64,000 bases of DNA from Lethocerus indicus (taxonomy: Eukaryota > Arthropoda > Insecta > Hemiptera > Belostomatidae): contig JACDQD010000005.1 of the NCBI GenBank assembly GCA_019843655.1, positions 27,848,954-27,912,953 of the forward strand, in the 5' to 3' direction. The notes under the pieces were generated by a model. It was not told the DNA's origin and searched no databases. It saw nothing but the letters and a program-made list of their open reading frames with translations. A program made the position numbers and the translations under genes. Shown piece after piece: positions 1 through 10,698 of this stretch; within the stretch, counting starts at the first letter, position 1; every line of letters starts with the position of its first letter.

Positions 1-873
1 AATGGCTCGTCAATTAGGACCCCTAATAAAGTGAGCGGACTCCCTCGTCTCTTAATAGCTTTTTTTGATGATAATAATAATAATAATAGTAATAATAATA
101 TTGCCGGGTAATACCGGGCAAAATGACGCCGGGGCCGACAAGAGGTTGAGAGCGAGGCCCCCCAGGCTTTAAATTGTTCCGAAATTGAGAACGGCTCGAC
201 GACGGATCGATATTTTTAAATTTTAACGCAATCCCCTCCTTTAAGGGAGAGGATTAAAACTTGGCAAAAATTAATGACGGAACGAGATATAGCCTAAAAA
301 GAAGACGATTACCCTACAAAACACATTCCGTTCTAATAAGCGAGAAAGGCGATTAAGCTAGTTACGGCTACTTCTAGTCACTGCCGATTCACTCTCTTTT
401 CACAAAATAATTAAAAACCAAATCCATTCAATAATATAATTATTATAATTCCAATAAACATGAGAGGTTTTCAACCTCCGCCGACGGAATGTTCCATCGC
501 AATCAATATGATGAAACATGATCACTGCGCTACGAACAAAGAAAACGAAAAGCTGCACCCACTTTAAATCGAACAGACGTATGGAAGGCTCGACATAGAG
601 CGGGGAAAGCATGAGAAATGCTGTTGAGCACGCCCATGGAGTTGTGGAGCAGGCAGCAGATTGGGCACAGGCAGTTAGGTTTGCAGAAACTCAACAGCAG
701 CAAGCAGTTTGTTTTTCTCCGCAGTAACAAAACCAAACTACAACGGTTTATAAAGAAAGGCGCAAACTTAATGAGAACCGCGATGGTCTGTCACTGCACT
801 GACACTGGAATATTGTACTTGCTCTGTATAGTGTGCGGTGAGACCTGGCTCAAGAGGTAGAGAGAACTACTTT
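1..873. other. Gene-less AT-rich stretch
   Basis: No exon, RNA gene or recognisable protein similarity was seen on either strand. A (TAA)n tract lies at 71-101. A short hairpin motif, GAGAGG followed by TTTTC and AACCTC, lies at 462-478 and recurs near 22480. The frames at 400-860 are short and low in recognisable motifs. If the Lar assignment holds, this is intron downstream of the Ig1 exon. Confidence 0.6.
71..101. repeat. (TAA)n trinucleotide microsatellite
   Basis: About ten TAA units with one TAG interruption are visible directly. This is ordinary simple sequence with no coding role. Confidence 0.9.
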
Positions 874-875
874 TA

Positions 876-1288
876 CCGTAGATTTCGTATGTTTCTGTCT
901 CTTCTCGCTGGTTTGGTATTTTGCTAGACCGGTTTCGGCTGCTCGCCATCTTCAGTAGAGGTGTTAATCACTTTTGGCACTTAGGATTTTTTTAGGCGCT
1001 GCACTGTCACTCTCCCTTGTACTGTAAGGGCGAATACTAAAATGTAAGACAAGCCTTTCTTGCGGGCTAGTATCAGGTGCGCCGTACCATTGAAACTAGT
1101 AGCGCATTAAACTGAATACACTACAACTACCACAGTACAAGTGACAGTGACAGTGCAGGGAGGATGCCCAAAAAACATCCAAAGTACGAAAAGTGACTAA
1201 CACCACTACTGAAGATGGCGAGCAGCCGAAACCGATCTGGCAAAAGAACAAACCAGCAAGAGGAGACAGAAACACACGAAATCTACGG
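876..1288. mobile_element. Foldback MITE, Tc1/mariner-like TA insertion
   Basis: This is a 413-bp element made of two long inverted arms. The left arm runs from 876 to about 1025 and the right arm from about 1132 to 1288, with a spacer of roughly 100 bp. Both arms begin CCGTAGATTTCGT at the outer tip and share a 25-bp perfect block centred on the sequence GGTTTCGGCTGCTCGCC. By eye the arms agree at most positions, with substitutions and a small indel near the inner ends. Each tip is flanked by TA (874-875 and 1289-1290), as expected for target duplication by the Tc1/mariner superfamily. No transposase frame is present, so it is non-autonomous. The 66-codon minus frame at 1096-1296 lies inside it and is not a gene. 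The size, structure and TA flanks are seen directly; the superfamily assignment is inference. Confidence 0.85.
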
Positions 1289-3405
1289 TATTCCAACGCC
1301 TCGCAGACAACAAAACAGGTATGTTAAACTCGAACTATTTTTATTTAAGTGAGGGTTCCGAGGTCCAATTGTTGGACATATATAATTCGTATAGTTAAGA
1401 GACTACTGCGCAATGTTCCACGATAAGGATAATAAAACTTAAACGACATCGAATGTAAAGCTCCAGATTTATCGGTTCTCGCCATTTCCAGTACCTGACT
1501 AAATTACCAAGTTTTTTTCAGCGTTCGAATATTCGAAAATTCTACAGGTTCGATGAAAAAGTGCCATACTCTTAAATTATACAAATCCGTTACACTGCGC
1601 CATTTTTTCTCTCTGTTTTGCCGATTCCGCACAATTAAAAAGTTTATCCCTCCTCCTCCTCTTCATATTCTCCCTTTTCGGCCAGAAACGTGTCAGTCGG
1701 TAGGACTGATTTAAATACAATGGCGGCTTCGTTTGACAATATAATCTGGAAAGTCGCTTAAACTAAGCCCCAACCCGGTCCCCCATCACCGACAGGGTAA
1801 ATAAGGGAGAGTTATATATTTTTAAACTGTTCTTTTCAATCTCAAAAATAAATTAAGTATTTAAAAAGTTTATTCGGTTGAGACGCCGTCACTGTCATAA
1901 GTTCAACAGATCAGACAGATCGGTTTTCCATTTAAAACACCCGTCCCTCATCGGTCTCGTCGAGTACTTTAAAATCTGTCGACCGTTTAATTACTAAAAT
2001 ATAATCTAAATTACAGCCATTTATTAGCTCCCCCGTCTGCCTTTTATGACCCATAATCTTAACGTTATCCCTTCTGTACTATGAAAATAAGCGACAAACG
2101 ACAAATATTAAATTCGAGGATTTTTTCTTCCATTCCGAAAGGCCGACAGTGAAAGGAGCCCGGGCCGATTGACCGACATTAAACAAGATCCGAGCGCCAC
2201 CGACCATTTTCTTTTGCCGTTTCTACTTTTCATTTCGAAACTTTTGATATTTACGTCCAACCATTAGCCAGTATTCTACCGTCAAAAACGAAGGAAAGAA
2301 CACATATTTCCTTTGAGGTAATAACGAAGTTTGACTGAATTGAGCACCGGAGGCTGGCCTAATATTTTCTAAAGGAATACCTTAAAACATGAATATACTC
2401 GGTATGAATTTAATATAGGATCCCGCGATATAAATAATAGGAAAAATAATTATATACTTTCACCAGACAGTTACAAAATCTTGGAACCAAAGGTCATCAT
2501 TTAATCATATTGGCTGACATTTTAATCTAATAAATTAAACAGCCCTTAATTTATGAATAAATTTCACCCCCTGCGTTTAATACGGCTCAAGCGAATTGTA
2601 GTTAATAAAATATATTAATTATAATTCGCCTAAATATAAATGATACAAAAGGCCCTAGTTGTAGAAGAAACTTATGTCTGCACAGAAAAATGTTATTATT
2701 ATGTAGGACCAACATACAACCTCGGGAATTACAAAATGAATGAAATAATATAATAAATCGTAGTCACTGTGCATTTTCCCACCAATGGGACTCCCTGGAT
2801 TGCGTTCCCATAGGAATGCATTCTAGCGCATCCGATATTGTGTTCCGGGATGTGGGGGGGATGAGAGAGGGGATTTTTTCATCCGCTTCCGCAAGTGAAC
2901 GCACTGACCCAGAGAGGGAGAGAGAGAGATAGAGGGAGGTGGGAGTGAGAGGGAGAGGGACCGCGCTGGTAAATGGGGCCCACTGTTATTTATACTGTGT
3001 GTGTCACGTGAGGGAGGGATGCGAGCCAGCCAGGGTGACAGGGGTCACGAGGGAAATAATGACGCAGTGGACCACGCTCCCACATTCTATCCGTCCGACA
3101 CCAATTATTTATTTCAGTCAATCGCATCCCACACTATTGTTAACCCCCAAAGTGCTACTATTACAACATTACATTATGTATTACTTTCCGTTATATGGTA
3201 AGTGTAGACAGATAATGCGTCAAGCAACTACCGCATTAGTGTGAAAAAAATACCAGGCTCTAAATCTACAGATAGCATCGTTCACCTTCTATACAAAATA
3301 AACGTTGTAAGTCTAGTATATCAAAGCACCTGTATATCAGTCGGCAAAAAAAAATTTGGGGGATTCAATTTCGTAAAACCCCCGCCGCGTGAATTACGAT
3401 AAGCC

Positions 3406-3419
3406 GGGGGGGGGGGGGG
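3406..3419. repeat. Homopolymer run of 14 G
   Basis: Fourteen consecutive G residues are followed directly by a GC-rich segment. Such a run is prone to length error in sequencing and can contribute to G-quadruplex folding. Confidence 0.9.
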
Positions 3420-3751
3420 CGGAACGCCCTTTTAAGGGTGGAAATCGGGCTCGAGGGGAGCGAGGTAATAAAGTAATTCGGATTTGTCGCCGGACCAGAC
3501 CTACCCCCCCAACACCGAGCCGGCATCCCTAAATACGAACCACTAATATAATTTATAGTTAGAGTAGGGTCGGGGTGTACAATGGGGCCGCATAGGTGGC
3601 GGCCTTTACCCTCCCCATCCCCGGAACAAACCTTGGGGCCGTATATAACTGTAAGAGTAAAGCCCACCCCCCTCCTCGCCATTAATAACAATTATACAGC
3701 GGTGGCCCACGGCGGCCTCCCACCGACACCCCCCTATTACAATTAATATGT

Positions 3752-3790
3752 ACCCCCACCACCGCCACCTCCACCACCACCACAACCAAC
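3752..3790. repeat. Imperfect CCA/CCG trinucleotide tract
   Basis: A pyrimidine-rich string of CCACC, CCGCC and CCTCC units is visible on the plus strand. It would encode proline or histidine runs if translated, but no surrounding exon supports translation. Confidence 0.7.
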
Positions 3791-5042
3791 CAGGCTCACT
3801 TTTAATACACTCTTCTTCAATCCACCCCCTTCCGTCACCCTCATCCCTCTACTTTGGCAATAATACCCGTTACTCACCCATAATAATCCCTTAAAATAAG
3901 TAATATCGCGGTTATACACTGTGTATAAATTGAATCAATACGAGTCTAATTCCAAATATAATAATTAAAATCAGATAAATATAAACCCTATTCTACGGAC
4001 GTCGAGAGGATCGATATAAAGTGGGCTCGAAAGAAGGATGTAATCTAAAGATGTTTCCCATTTATCACAGTGACAGGGGGGGGGGACATAAAGGAGAAGA
4101 TTCGGCCAGGCAAAGAACGAAGGTAAAGAATGAGGACCAACTTGCAATGAAAACGAATTCGTTCATAAAATCTAATTAAATGGAACTGTTCGCTAGCCGG
4201 GAAAGAGTGGGGCGGGGAGAGAGAAAGAGAGGGGTGAATGAGATAGGGAAGGGATGGAAGGAGGGAGGAGTGGAAGCAAGGAAATGCCGAGAGATGAAAT
4301 GCCGCTAATGAGCCCTCTTCCAAATATTGGCTAATTACCTCCTCCGCCGGTTTCGCCTTTTTCTCCTAAGCCCCCAAGGGCTAGGCGTTAAATCCGATTA
4401 CTTAATTTTAAAATAACTGTAACGATCATTAAAGAGAAATTCCGGCAAAAACGTTCCCCCAAATTAATACAATAACAGTTACATTAGGTCTTAAGTAATA
4501 ATTGCTTTCCCAGGATTTAAGACTGTCAACAAAGAAATATTCGAAAATTCAACAATCCGACAGGTATTACAGTGATAATTTAATACGAATGGCGGTAACG
4601 GTGGTGGTAATTTAAAGCAAATTAATATTCGAAATACAATATTCAAGATATAATCAAACTAAGGTCTAAATAAATCCAACTAACTAAATAAGAAAGTATA
4701 TCTAAATAAATTATGGTCTGAAACCGATAATCTAATAGACACGTAAGCTACAAATTAGTCGTATACTATGGCATTAGTCGCCTTAACCTGATACTACAAA
4801 GTGTTAGATCCGAGAGATACCATTTCTAGACAGTATCTCAGGTATTATAATACTGCAGACAGAAATTCACTCATTTCAATTTCTGCTAAATATGAAATTA
4901 ACTGATAAGTACGATGTTGTGTTACATTATATTTCAATTTGCACAGTGGGCACTCTTATCAATTAACTGGGAATTCTAATTAGAACTTTGTGAAGCTAAA
5001 TTAAATTCAGGACCCCAAATTATTATCTATCCTTTAACAAAG

Positions 5043-5046
<4 letters not shown>

Positions 5047-5104
<58 letters not shown>
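5047..5104. repeat. (TA)29 microsatellite
   Basis: Fifty-eight bases of uninterrupted TA dinucleotide are seen directly. Confidence 0.95.
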
Positions 5105-5107
<3 letters not shown>

Positions 5108-5307
5108 TATATCATCAGGAGTTGCGTATGTTCGTTGGTTTTATTCCAAGGGTAAATATTTAGTTATTCCTTAAGGAAACGTTTCTGTGCATAAGTTAAA
5201 AAGCAAAACTAGCGGTGGGAACCAAACTAAGAGTTTTCTCTTCTAATCTTGGACTGTCTCCTTATGGGCATGTACACATAACAGGTCACGTACACATGCA
5301 GACAACA

Positions 5308-5309
<2 letters not shown>

Positions 5310-5339
<30 letters not shown>
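5310..5339. repeat. (GT)15 microsatellite
   Basis: An uninterrupted GT tract. Together with the CT tract at 5431 it produces the open frames reported around 5215-5801, which are artefacts of repeat translation. Confidence 0.95.
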
Positions 5340-5340
<1 letters not shown>

Positions 5341-5427
5341 TGGATGCACACACACGTATCGATTGTCTCCCCCATCCCAAGAGGACAGAGCACAAACAAC
5401 AGAGCCATCACTCTCGTCCGTGTCTGC

Positions 5428-5430
<3 letters not shown>

Positions 5431-5476
<46 letters not shown>
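5431..5476. repeat. (TC)23 microsatellite
   Basis: Forty-six bases of uninterrupted TC, followed by a CT-rich, imperfect region to about 5530. It gives polyserine/leucine frames in one strand and polyarginine/glutamate in the other. These are not genes. Confidence 0.95.
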
Positions 5477-5479
<3 letters not shown>

Positions 5480-5539
5480 CTCCCACGCTCCTTCCCTCAC
5501 TCACTCTCTCTCTTTCCCCCTTTCTCTCAATCCAATCAC

Positions 5540-8500
5540 ACAGGCGGGCACACCCAAACAAAGGCCCGCGTATATAACGCATTCTCCTCGGAGCATTAGT
5601 ATTAACGTGCCCTTCCCATTATTAGTTGTCTGGTCACAAACCGAGTCATCTCGCGATTCTCATTCTCATATTCTTGTCGCATTATGCCCCACCCTATTGT
5701 GTTGCAGAAAAATTTCAAATTTGACTTCAATTATTTTCGTTAAACGTACTTGCATTACGGAACAACAAATTTTTAATATAATTTACGACGATTGTTATTA
5801 GATGAGACATTTTCGATCCGAACTGTAATAATTTCAATTAATACAAAATACCGTGAACTCAAAAGAGAAAATTTAACTAAGGAGGTAAACGACTTTAGTT
5901 CACATTAAGAATTCTGCAGTGCATAAGTTCGGAGTATAATTTTTACCGAAAATAGACAATTGCGACAACTGGAAAAATTACTGGGATGTAGTATCGTGAA
6001 ACTTTTATTCAATACTAGATACACCACGGAGTCTAGAGTGGATATTTTCTTCCACTGGGTAAAATACTTTATTAAATTACATAAGCGCGACAAGTTGGCA
6101 AGAGGCAAGCGGAGAGATGGGTGGGTGGGGGAGAACTGGAGTGAAGGAATTAAACAGGCGTATAACGAGCTGTGTCAAGGGAAGGAGGAATGGGAATGGG
6201 GGAGAGGCTGGATAATAGCGTCACATCCCCTTCTCTGTCATACCCTGCATTATGAGAGAGCCAAAGAGAACCCTGTATAAGTAGCAGTTAGCAATCTGCA
6301 TATGTAAATATCTCCTAGAAAGGGAACCGAGTTAAAGCCGGAGAGGAGGACACCGAGTAAAGATGACAGAAAACTGCGAAAATGGCAGCCGATGGAAGAT
6401 AAAGGGACCGGTATAAAAATAACATTAGTATCGTATAATAAGGAACGTGGTTGAGATAATGGGGTGACTCGACAAATTTATTACCCGACTTATACAACGA
6501 GTAGTCATAACGCTAACCAGCGCCCGTGGGACTATGCAATATTGCCCCACAAATTGTGACTGACTTTCATTGAATCTAATACAAAATAAAAATTAGTTCC
6601 TTTTATATATAAAACTCATGAGCATACAAGGGATAGAAAAAATTAAATATATAAACCTCTATATCTAAACGCAATTAGACCTTCTGAGATTCCCCGTAGC
6701 AGCTCGATAAAACTCGAGGTTATAAGAAGTATTGTGACGCACACGATCCAATTTGTTAAAGACCCATTTTTCCTGGAAGACCATTATTTTATAATTAATT
6801 TAATACGGAGCAAATTCTCGCGAGATAAGAGGCCGTACAGGTTCTCATAATACAACCGGAGGATATAACAGCGACGGCAATATTATTAATAACAGTCTAC
6901 CTTAATATTTAATCAGGTAATAAGGCCTGGGCTCTTCTATTAATTATACTAATTAGCTGGGCAGGGATAACGGAGGCGGACTCGACCACCCCCCTCCCCC
7001 ATTCACAAACAAATAAAAGTAACAATAATTGAAGGGTGGAATAAGGAATGCTGACTAAGTAGCCACCTCATCTAATCAACCGCCCTCCCACGGCTTTTAT
7101 ATACTTCAACTTTTCCTCGTCCAGAGTTGGCCCCTCGTTCCGATATTCTTAAAACCTAAACCCTCAAATAGCGGGCCTAATTAAACGACTCATTTTTAAC
7201 GCGGACGTCTTGAACTACATCTTATACTTGATTATGCTAAAATTATTTCAACTAGAACATGTTAAAAAACGTGAAAGCGGCCTACATTTTAAATATAAGC
7301 AAATTATATAATACGCATTTTTATAAATGCATTTATGTTTGTACACAAATAAAGCAATACAAACAAATAAAGAGAATGTGACTACACATTCCAAAACGTG
7401 AACAAGTTCTTGCGATCGTGTAGGACAATGGAGCCTGGGAAATGCCCGCATAACACGCATAAGATATCGCAGATTGCCAGATCTAGTGCAACACGTGACG
7501 TACCCAATAATCCCACGTGACGTCGGCCACTGTCCCGAATACCCGGAGGACGTAAAATTCTTTCCCAGTCGATATAAACACTATCGAACCGCTGCTGAAT
7601 ATTCAGATGCAGGAAGCAGATAAAAACAAGAAGAAATTATGCGAACGCGTGCAAATATCGAACGTATTCCTGCGTAAAAAAAAGGAACGAAGGGACGGCA
7701 ACAAGTTACGACGGGGTAACTCGCCAACCGACAATTATTAAGAATAATGGGACGGGCAGAAGCGAAGGTTACCCAACGGCACGCATTATACATGTAAATC
7801 GTGTTTCTAATCCCCCTAACCCCCGAGACCTCCGGAGGAATTTCTACCTCTTCAAGTTAACAACTCGCGATTTTCCACTCGTGTTAAGAGATGCCGCTCC
7901 TTGCCTCTCGTCCCCATCGACGGGGAATGCGATGCGGGGGGCGGTGGCCGTGAGAGGGAGAGCCGGAGGCGGGGCCCGGGCTATAATGAAGAGAGGCAGT
8001 CACCGGAGCGCGAACAGGTAATTGGAGGATCCTCCCTCTATGCACACACTACACATTACGTTGCCCTACACCCGCACTACATCACCACTCATGATCGCTA
8101 TAGATAGCTACAAGCCGGAGAGAGAGAGAGGGAGGGAGAGACGGCTATGGAACAGTAAGGAGAAAGAGATTCAGACTGCAATTCCCCACAGATCAACATC
8201 ATTCCAATATCACTGCGTTAAATTTGAAATAGTAGCTATTACATTCATTTTCTGACTATGTTATGTTTATTCTTTTGTATAAAATTTAAAACCTGTATTG
8301 TATCACTTAATTTTGGAACATCTGTTTGGTGGTCTACCATAACAGCATTTCGAATAGCATGGTTAATAATTATTGTAGATTGATGGATCACTTAAGATGC
8401 TGGATGAACGTCATACATATCGTATGAAGAGATGACTAGGTTTAGTCTTAAGAACTTACTTTTCGTCTCCACGAAATCGATTTTGTTATTTTAAACATGT

Positions 8501-10019
8501 TAAATAAATAATATAATGAAGACTGGTATGGAAATAATCTGTCCAGGCGCTTTGGTATATGGTAGGAGACTAGGTGGTTCGGAGATCATCAATTTAATTA
8601 ACTTGGCTACATTCAAATATTGCCGTATGCTTATGCATACATACAGGCACATGTAGCATGGGAACGCACGCTTAAAGGGCACCTAGTAATGCACAGAACA
8701 TTAGCTGAATGCATGATATTTCAATAGCAATAATTGTTAGCATTATTTAATCGAATTGATAATTGAATGAACCAAAAGCTGTCGCACTGAGGTGAAATTT
8801 AATTTCCACCAATGTCAATTTATTAATTAAGTTCAGCTGTGATCCAACCTACGCAACAAATATAGCCCACAATTCAGATTACACGGGATACCATTAATAT
8901 TAAAGCCACCTTATATTTTGCAGCCTGATCCGGTTTTTATACTTTTTCCTTGAGTCAAAGTACTTTTTCCGCAGTAATAACAAATACATAGATACTAACT
9001 GTACTAATGTGTCTGTTTACACGGAATGTTTTTTTTAACGACTACGAATATCTTCTATTGGTCATATCGTTACCACTCATCATGTACATCCAGACAAAAG
9101 ATACATAATCCCAATTAATGTTCCAGTTTAATAATTAGTCTATTCTGCCGAATTCAAAAGGGCCATTCATTTAATAAGGTTAATAAATAATAGTAGCGAG
9201 CAAAATAAGTTAATGTAAAATTGAAGAATTATTGCCTGGAAATCTGATACAATACACCTGATTAGATGTATCATTGAACTCTTAAAAGAACGTTTATTCT
9301 ACTGAAAAGTGTAAAGAAGTGAAAATGTAAACGGTACACTTTGATTTAGACAACCAAATAGTAAAATCAATGATTTAAAAATGTACTGCTAAAAAAGATC
9401 CCGCGCACGCGTAACTAACGCTCAATAGTTATTTAACGCTTGCGAGTCAATTGAAAAGCCCTGGGCCTGTTTTCAATGCGTAAAGAGCAACGTTTGACTA
9501 TTCAGAATGGTTCTCCGTATGTACTCCCGCATTACCGCTAGCTCTCTTTTCAGTTCCTTTTTCAGCCCTACCGCTTGTTTCAAAGAACCTTCTGACACCA
9601 TTAAGAAGACATCCTTCACATCACAGATGCTTCAACTATTATCCTAGCCCAGACACTTCACAGAACAGCGCTTTTCACATCCCTTTAAGAATAACCGAAG
9701 AACCAAGGCACCGACCAACGAAAGGACGACACGTATGTCGTCGCAGGCTGAATCTTATAAATAATATCTTGGGTTTTCTTTTATTTTTCACAAAGACGTC
9801 CTAGTTAACCAGTTGAAGAAGTGGAATATGTCCCACAATATTTCAATAACAATTACATTTTACGATGAGACTATAATCTTGAAAAAGTTCCATAGCCCAA
9901 TATAATTACATGGAACAGAGCCTATAAATGATTGCGATAGCCCAAATTACGAAACGCGAGAAGAGTTTTTTCATTACCGAAGTGGTTTGGAAGGTGCCGG
10001 CACCGGTGTCTTTTGTAAT
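5540..10019. other. Gene-less stretch, presumed Lar intron
   Basis: Mostly AT-rich sequence without a recognisable exon or RNA gene. A GC-rich patch at 7880-8020 is purine-rich on the plus strand. The frames at 5960-6280 and 7248-8255 lack conserved motifs. The only pattern I would single out is the pair of CACGTGACGT sites near 7500, listed separately. Confidence 0.55.
7493..7523. promoter_or_regulatory. Paired CACGTGACGT sites around a CCAAT box
   Basis: The ten-base sequence CACGTGACGT occurs at 7493-7502 and again at 7514-7523, two helical turns apart from start to start. A CCAAT motif sits between them at about 7504-7508. CACGTG is the canonical E-box of bHLH-ZIP factors, and TGACGT is a half-site for CREB/ATF-type bZIP factors. 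The duplication, spacing and CCAAT are seen directly. Function as an enhancer or promoter element is inference, and no transcript start is evident nearby. Confidence 0.4.
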
Positions 10020-10042
10020 ATATACATATATATATATATATA
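10020..10042. repeat. Short TA microsatellite
   Basis: About eleven TA units with one CA interruption. A second, longer AT tract begins some 200 bp away. Confidence 0.85.
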
Positions 10043-10235
10043 TCGATTTTCTTATAGGCGAGTGGGGTATGTGTTGTGGTGGCCAGAGAGGCAGTTGGGT
10101 ACGGTCATGTGTTGTCTCTCAGTTAAGTGGTGTGGACCCGGCCAGAGAGGAGACGGGGAGGACAACACCGCTACTTTAGACCTCGAACTACAATTCGCCC
10201 ACTACTCACCCTAAAACGATTGCCTGCACTTATTT

Positions 10236-10242
<7 letters not shown>

Positions 10243-10279
<37 letters not shown>
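10243..10279. repeat. (AT)18 microsatellite
   Basis: An uninterrupted AT tract of 37 bases seen directly. Confidence 0.9.
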
Positions 10280-10283
<4 letters not shown>

Positions 10284-10631
10284 GAAAAATAGGGTAACCA
10301 TTTTTCATTAATCGCCTCAACTAACACTGTTGGGGCTACTCGAAGCGATTAGGAAATCAAATCTTAGGAAACTTGTGCTACAGAGGGAAATGGTTTTTCT
10401 TTTTTATTTATTGTACAATCAATCCTTCAGGTAATAAGGACAATTACGATAAATTTTCTGTCCCTTATTTTTCCCGATAAAGAAGCCACTTTTAAGGCGA
10501 GTATGGCAATTCCACAAGATCGAAAAGGACCGTAAAACCGCTCAAATATGGTTTATATTAGACCGCGCTCGCGCCAACAATTATATTAGTTAAATTAAAG
10601 TTGGTAGTTTGTTAAAAATTTATATTACAAT

Positions 10632-10696
<65 letters not shown>
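10632..10696. repeat. Compound (AC)n(TA)n microsatellite
   Basis: About 13 AC units (10632-10658) run directly into 19 TA units (10659-10696). The minus-strand frame at 10620-10880 reads through this tract and is not a gene. Confidence 0.95.

Positions 10697-10698
<2 letters not shown>

Larger units (their letters stand above)
1291..5046. other. Gene-less stretch, presumed Lar intron
   Basis: No recognisable exon was found. The stretch alternates AT-rich sequence with GC-rich patches. A purine-rich GA patch lies near 2909-2965, and a G-rich to C-rich patch at 3395-3790 includes a run of 14 G. Another ten-G run lies at 4076-4085, followed by a GA-rich patch to about 4290. The frames at 2939-3244, 3365-3691 and 4045-4323 follow these biased patches and resemble no protein I know. 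Confidence 0.55.

Noticed and set aside
3118..3197. 80-base segment between a good 3' splice site (TTATTTCAG) and a good 5' splice site (GGTAAGT) on the plus strand
   Set aside because: Strand is opposite to Lar, the encoded peptide is unrecognisable, and isolated splice-like pairs are common in 64 kb.
5215..5801. Overlapping frames of up to 163 codons
   Set aside because: Driven by the GT and TC microsatellites, open in several phases on both strands.
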